Source: Mucidula mucida
Taxonomy: Eukaryota > Basidiomycota > Agaricomycetes > Agaricales > Physalacriaceae
Length of the DNA: 11,422 bases
Reading direction: 5' to 3'
NCBI GenBank assembly: GCA_015501055.1
Contig: JADNYV010000981.1
Span: 1-11,422, forward strand
In this document: positions 8,584-11,422 of the stretch, piece by piece
Layout: each line of letters starts with the position of its first letter
Position numbering within the stretch: position 1 is the first letter of the stretch
Notes under the pieces: generated by a model
The model's input: the letters and a program-made list of their open reading frames with translations, nothing else
Database searches by the model: none
Told to the model about the DNA's origin: nothing
Position numbers and translations under genes: made by a program

Positions 8584-8702
8584 GGTTGCAAGAGGAACTT
8601 TCTCGACGGGCCGGAGCGGGCCACTTTCACCACGATCATGTGACTTGCCCCAGCCTTCTCGGAGTCTCAGCCTCAGTCTGTCTCATGGAAATTTTGTGCG
8701 TT
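8584..8702 (-). promoter_or_regulatory. Presumed promoter region of the F-box gene
   Basis: Sequence between the F-box start codon and the second dispersed repeat. No TATA box at a standard distance is seen on the minus strand. ATCATGTGAC at 8634-8643 contains a CATGTG E-box-like core. The upstream boundary is set only by the edge of the repeat. Confidence 0.3.
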
Positions 8703-9090
8703 ACACATACTACCCAGCACTTCCAAACATTTCATCTAGATTCTCTTTATGTACAACAGATTTCTTGTGCGACTAAGGTTAGTGAATGCCGTGGCCTAAA
8801 GAATAGCCAGTAGAGCACTACTCAATGGACAGTCAGATGGAGTCGCCGCACACAGTACTATGGTATGCTCATTGCTTCCAATGAAACACCCTTAGTACAA
8901 CTCTCTACCGTGTTTGTGCAGTACTGGTTATTAGACATATCTTGCCCCATTACACATCTGTAACGACAAGGCAAAAGCTCTCCCTTCTTGCCCAACAATA
9001 CAGCATGAGCGGGGCGCCAGACGCTCAAGTCTACCAACGCCGCATCTATTGGACCATTACTACATCAGAAGGACATTCTCATGGTGCCTG
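8703..9090. repeat. Dispersed repeat, copy 2
   Basis: This is the same orientation and block order as 1-292, with clear matches at 8712-8722 (ACCCAGCACTT), 8797-8827 and 8961-9005, ending near ATGGTGCCTG at 9081-9090. It carries an extra stretch of about 70 bp (around 8893-8960) that copy 1 lacks. At many aligned sites copy 1 has CpG where this copy has TpG or CpA, so this copy seems more decayed. No protein is supported. Confidence 0.6.
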
Positions 9091-9107
9091 TCAAGGACAG
9101 AGTCCGG

Positions 9108-9428
9108 TGTAAACCAAACAACCACCCAAGTCGCACGAAGATGAGAGAGTGATGGAGGCAAGAGACAAAGATAATAATAGGGTGAGGTAGCAGCAGGTCA
9201 GGCTCAATACAGTGCAGGGAGCTACCAAACAGTGTAGAGATGAAGTTGACAAACTGAGGAATCTACCTAGAAAGGCCATGTATATATATAAAGAGTCTGT
9301 GGCTGTGTAAACAATAGAATGGCTCAAAGTTAAACAAGAGGCAGTGTAGATTGTGTTATGAATTGCCATATTTTCACATTTTCACATCTTATCATATCTT
9401 ATCGGAGGCCTTGTCTTATCAACCAACA
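9108..9428 (-). mobile_element. Possible solo LTR, minus orientation
   Basis: Read on the minus strand, this segment begins TGTTGGTTGATAAG and ends TTTACA, so it has LTR-like TG...CA ends. It also contains a TATATATATAC box in a position suiting an LTR promoter. The first six bases, TGTTGG, are the same as those of the neighbouring 142-bp LTR. It sits just past the end of the second dispersed repeat. I could not find a convincing 5-bp target duplication (flanks TCCGG and GACTG), and no second copy is in the window, so the boundaries are tentative. Confidence 0.35.
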
Positions 9429-9460
9429 GACTGTTTCATCATCTGTTTCGTCACTAATCA

Positions 9461-9602
9461 TGTTGGCATTGGAATGTTCGGCTGCTCGGCTTCCAAGAGC
9501 TGCTAGTAAATATGTACATACAGTAGCTATGACTCGATCGTTGCAGAATGTTACGGGGCTTTTCCCGCCATCACCATCTCAGAGTTGCGTCCCCGTTCAA
9601 CA
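9461..9602 (+). repeat. 5' LTR
   Basis: A 142-bp terminal repeat with a TGTTG...CAACA inverted end pair. The 3' LTR has the same length without gaps. The five differences from it are at 9479, 9542, 9545, 9573 and 9599. Confidence 0.9.
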
Positions 9603-9614
9603 GGTTATGGGCCC
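9603..9614 (+). other. Primer-binding site, complementary to an initiator tRNA-Met anticodon arm
   Basis: GGTTATGGGCCC starts at the first base after the 5' LTR. Its complement, GGGCCCATAACC, is the anticodon stem-loop sequence of eukaryotic initiator tRNA-Met. Drosophila copia and some other Ty1/copia elements prime from a tRNA half cut in that loop instead of the tRNA 3' end. The pairing is seen in sequence; use of this mechanism is inferred from family knowledge. Confidence 0.65.
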
Positions 9615-9746
9615 CGCTTGCGCCTAACCAATCTTAGAGTCTACACACCATCTTAGAGCCATATCTCGGAGTTCCCACTTTCGTTCCATTAACACAAAAA
9701 CACACACACATTCACACCATCATCATTCCACTTCCACTTCACCACA

Positions 9747-10919
9747 ATGTCCAGCAACATGTACAACATGAGCACTTTCCTTGCACTTGCCAGAAATGTG
9801 GACAAACTTGATGCCGATAAGCCAGAGGGATGGAGCACTTGGAAAAGCGAGGCACTCCAGACTGTTCTTGCTGCCGACGGCGTCTCCATTCACATCGTCG
9901 ATGGCACAACTGATCGCCCAACCAAGGCGGAGGATGCTGCTACCTGGGACTAGCTCAATACTCAAGCTGAGTCCATTCTCCGCAACATGTCACATCCCAA
10001 CTGTCGTGATCTTCACGCCAATGCAGTCGGTGGTCGTGCAGTCTTTGCCGCCCTCGTCGCCCACTTCGAAAAATCATCCTTCGGCACATGTTCATCCGCC
10101 CGCGCTGTATTCCACCGTGTCGTCCATGATACATCGAAACCAATCTCCATCTATGTCCAGGCGATTACTGCTGCAGCTAAGCGTCTTTAGTCATTGCTTC
10201 CGGAGAAGGAGGTGCTCGCCGAGAGCTACATCAAGGATGTGCTCCTCCAGAACTTGGACAAGTCATTTGGTTCAACTCGGAGCATACTGCTGGCTCAGCC
10301 TGGAGGGGAACCCGATCTCAAAACCTGCAAGGAGGTTCTGAATGCGGCCATTCCTGATAACTTTGATGCTGATGAGGAGGCGGAGAATCAGGAGGAGCGT
10401 CAGTCTGCATCTATTGCGCTGACTGCTCGTGTACGTCAGTCGGGGTATGCAGGGAAGGGAAGGGGTAGAGAAGGAGCTAGAGGCAGCGGTGGGGCTGGAT
10501 ACGGTTCTGCCTCTAGAGGGGGAGGTTATGGAGGAGATGATAGAGGAGGAGATGATAGAGGAAGAGGGGGAGATGATAGAGGAAGAGGGGGAGATGATAG
10601 AGGAAGAGGGGGAGATGATTGGGGAAGAGGGGGAGGTCATGGTGACGGTCAAGGGTTTACGGACAGCCGAGGGAACCGGTGGGGTGATATGTCCATGGAC
10701 GGGTGTCATCGCTGTGGAGGGATGTCGCACAAGGCTGCCTGCTGTGTGAAGGATATGCCGCAGGAAGTCAAGGACTGGTGTCTCAATCGGACGTACGACA
10801 CGGCACATATCGCTCACGACACTACACATTTTGCTCAGGACAAAGTCTACTTTCAAGCTGACGCCATGAACGCCTACAACAGTGATGATGATGGATTTGC
10901 GACAGACTTCAGTGGATGA
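9747..10919 (+). pseudogene. gag: Copia-type gag with two in-frame TAG codons
   Basis: A single frame runs from ATG at 9747 to TGA at 10917, about 390 codons, with no frameshift. It is broken only by TAG at 9951-9953 and TAG at 10188-10190. The N-terminal two thirds fit the copia gag (UBN2-like) pattern: GWSTWKSEALQTVL early, and ISIYVQAITAAAKRL before the second stop. A glycine/arginine/aspartate-rich section follows (DDRGRGG repeats), then a CCHC zinc knuckle, CHRCGGMSHKAACC (10704-10745, C-X2-C-X4-H-X4-C), and an acidic tail. Gag would bind the element's RNA and form the particle. As written, no full-length product can be made without readthrough of both stops. Either could derive from a glutamine or tryptophan codon by one transition. 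Confidence 0.8.
10536..10634 (+). repeat. 21-bp tandem repeat within gag
   Basis: There are four 21-bp units (10551-10571, 10572-10592, 10593-10613, 10614-10634). The first three are identical, and the last carries changes turning one GATAGA into GATTGG. A 15-bp short unit precedes them at 10536-10550. Each unit is a multiple of three and encodes DDRGRGG, forming an RGG-box-like stretch next to the zinc knuckle. Unit number probably varies between copies. Confidence 0.85.
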
Positions 10920-10954
10920 GGAAGTTGTCAACAGGGGAGCTCTTTTCAGTCTTG

Positions 10955-10965
10955 CAGAGGGAGAG
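10955..10965 (+). other. Polypurine tract
   Basis: The purine run AGAGGGAGAG sits against the first base of the 3' LTR, where plus-strand DNA priming begins in LTR elements. The gag frame ends about 35 bp upstream. Confidence 0.7.
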
Positions 10966-11107
10966 TGTTGGCATTGGAATGTTTGGCTGCTCGGCTTCCA
11001 AGAGCTGCTAGTAAATATGTACATACAGTAGCTATGACTCGATCGTCGCGGAATGTTACGGGGCTTTTCCCGCCATTACCATCTCAGAGTTGCGTCCCCG
11101 TTCGACA
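10966..11107 (+). repeat. 3' LTR
   Basis: This 142-bp repeat matches the 5' LTR except at five transition sites. It ends TTCGACA, where the 5' LTR has TTCAACA. It is followed by GATCA, the likely right half of the target duplication. Confidence 0.9.
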
Positions 11108-11422
11108 GATCATACTCCTTTTCATTACCAAAGCCGTACTCATGTCGGACACACGCCCAACACATGGATGACATCATACATGCCAATACCTCATGGACTT
11201 CCTATTGTATACACACCACCGACACTCGTAGCACACATGGTTGTTTCAGTATTATTACTTACATGCAGTTACCACTCGTATTTAATGGTTTTACGGACTA
11301 GTAGCATACAACACTGGGTTAAGGGCATGGAGTTATCCTTAGCGGAAACAGATATGAACAAGGAGTCCCAAACACAGACTTACTAGTATATAAGTAGTAG
11401 CATAGTATCACTGTACTTTAGT
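11108..11422. other. Right flank, no gene recognised
   Basis: Host sequence behind the LTR element, joined before insertion to the sequence ending at 9460. Open frames on the plus strand are short and show no domain. A TATATAA-like run (ATATAAG) at about 11387-11393 could belong to a promoter beyond the window. Confidence 0.35.

Larger units (their letters stand above)
9461..11107 (+). mobile_element. Non-autonomous copia-like LTR retrotransposon (gag only)
   Basis: The 1647-bp element has two 142-bp direct LTRs (9461-9602, 10966-11107), both TGTTGG...ACA and differing at five positions, all transitions. Right behind the 5' LTR is a primer-site candidate, and a purine tract precedes the 3' LTR. 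Flanking 5-bp sequences, AATCA and GATCA, look like a target-site duplication with one change. The interior contains only a gag reading frame; no protease, integrase or reverse transcriptase is present and there is no room for them. Mobility would need enzymes from a full-length relative. This resembles the gag-only TR-GAG class described in plants. The two LTRs match closely enough for insertion to be fairly recent. Confidence 0.85.

Noticed and set aside
9091..9369. 92-codon minus-strand Leu/Ser-rich frame
   Set aside because: It lies within the proposed solo LTR, has no coding signature, and includes the TATATATA run.
10272..11024. 250-codon minus-strand frame with Ser/Ile repeats
   Set aside because: It is the antisense reading of the gag minisatellite and zinc knuckle. 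The repeats explain why it stays open.
11113..11290. Apparent internal duplication (ACACACGCCCAACACATGG against CACTCGTAGCACACATGG)
   Set aside because: The match is short and gapped and fades at once; it is not above what low-complexity CA-rich sequence gives.
1..11422. Search for tRNA, rRNA, riboswitch, CRISPR or self-splicing intron
   Set aside because: No cloverleaf, regularly spaced repeat-spacer pattern or rRNA-like sequence was seen on either strand by eye.

Overview
The window looks like nuclear DNA of a basidiomycete fungus, most likely an agaricomycete. The genes are split by many short introns of 45-60 nt with GT...AG ends. There is a long F-box/leucine-rich protein of the kind that class of fungi carries in large numbers, an AAA-ATPase-like family in tandem copies, and a copia-type LTR element. 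No tRNA, rRNA or CRISPR array was found. All gene models were spliced by eye. They rest on reading frame, splice sites and paralogue comparison, not on transcripts.

Layout. Positions 1-292 hold one copy of a dispersed repeat; a diverged second copy lies at about 8703-9090. Between about 560 and 4419 sits a decaying tandem family. In order it has a P-loop fragment (571-680), a four-exon copy (765-2189, with damage), a Walker-B fragment (2449-2612) and a four-exon copy that looks intact (2899-4419, 456 residues). The two full copies share three intron positions and phases. Both encode a Cys/His-rich N-terminal module followed by an AAA-ATPase-like domain (PF09820-type).

Next is a small spliced gene of unknown function (exons 4896-5081, 5138-5257, 5360-5503) whose 5' end does not resolve. 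A convergent four-exon F-box protein on the minus strand (8583-5921) has 832 residues, with the F-box unusually central at about residues 330-375.

The right end is transposon territory. It has the second dispersed repeat, a possible solo LTR (9108-9428) and a 1.65-kb non-autonomous copia-like element (9461-11107). The element has 142-bp LTRs, a primer site that looks complementary to an initiator tRNA-Met half, a gag-only reading frame broken by two TAG codons, and a purine tract. Most differences between the LTRs, and many between the dispersed repeats, are CpG to TpG/CpA, which suggests decay by cytosine methylation.

The genes do not form an obvious pathway. The best candidate for something undescribed is the ATPase family: its conserved Cys/His N-terminal module, altered Walker B motif, missing nuclease tail, and birth-and-death tandem arrangement next to an F-box gene.
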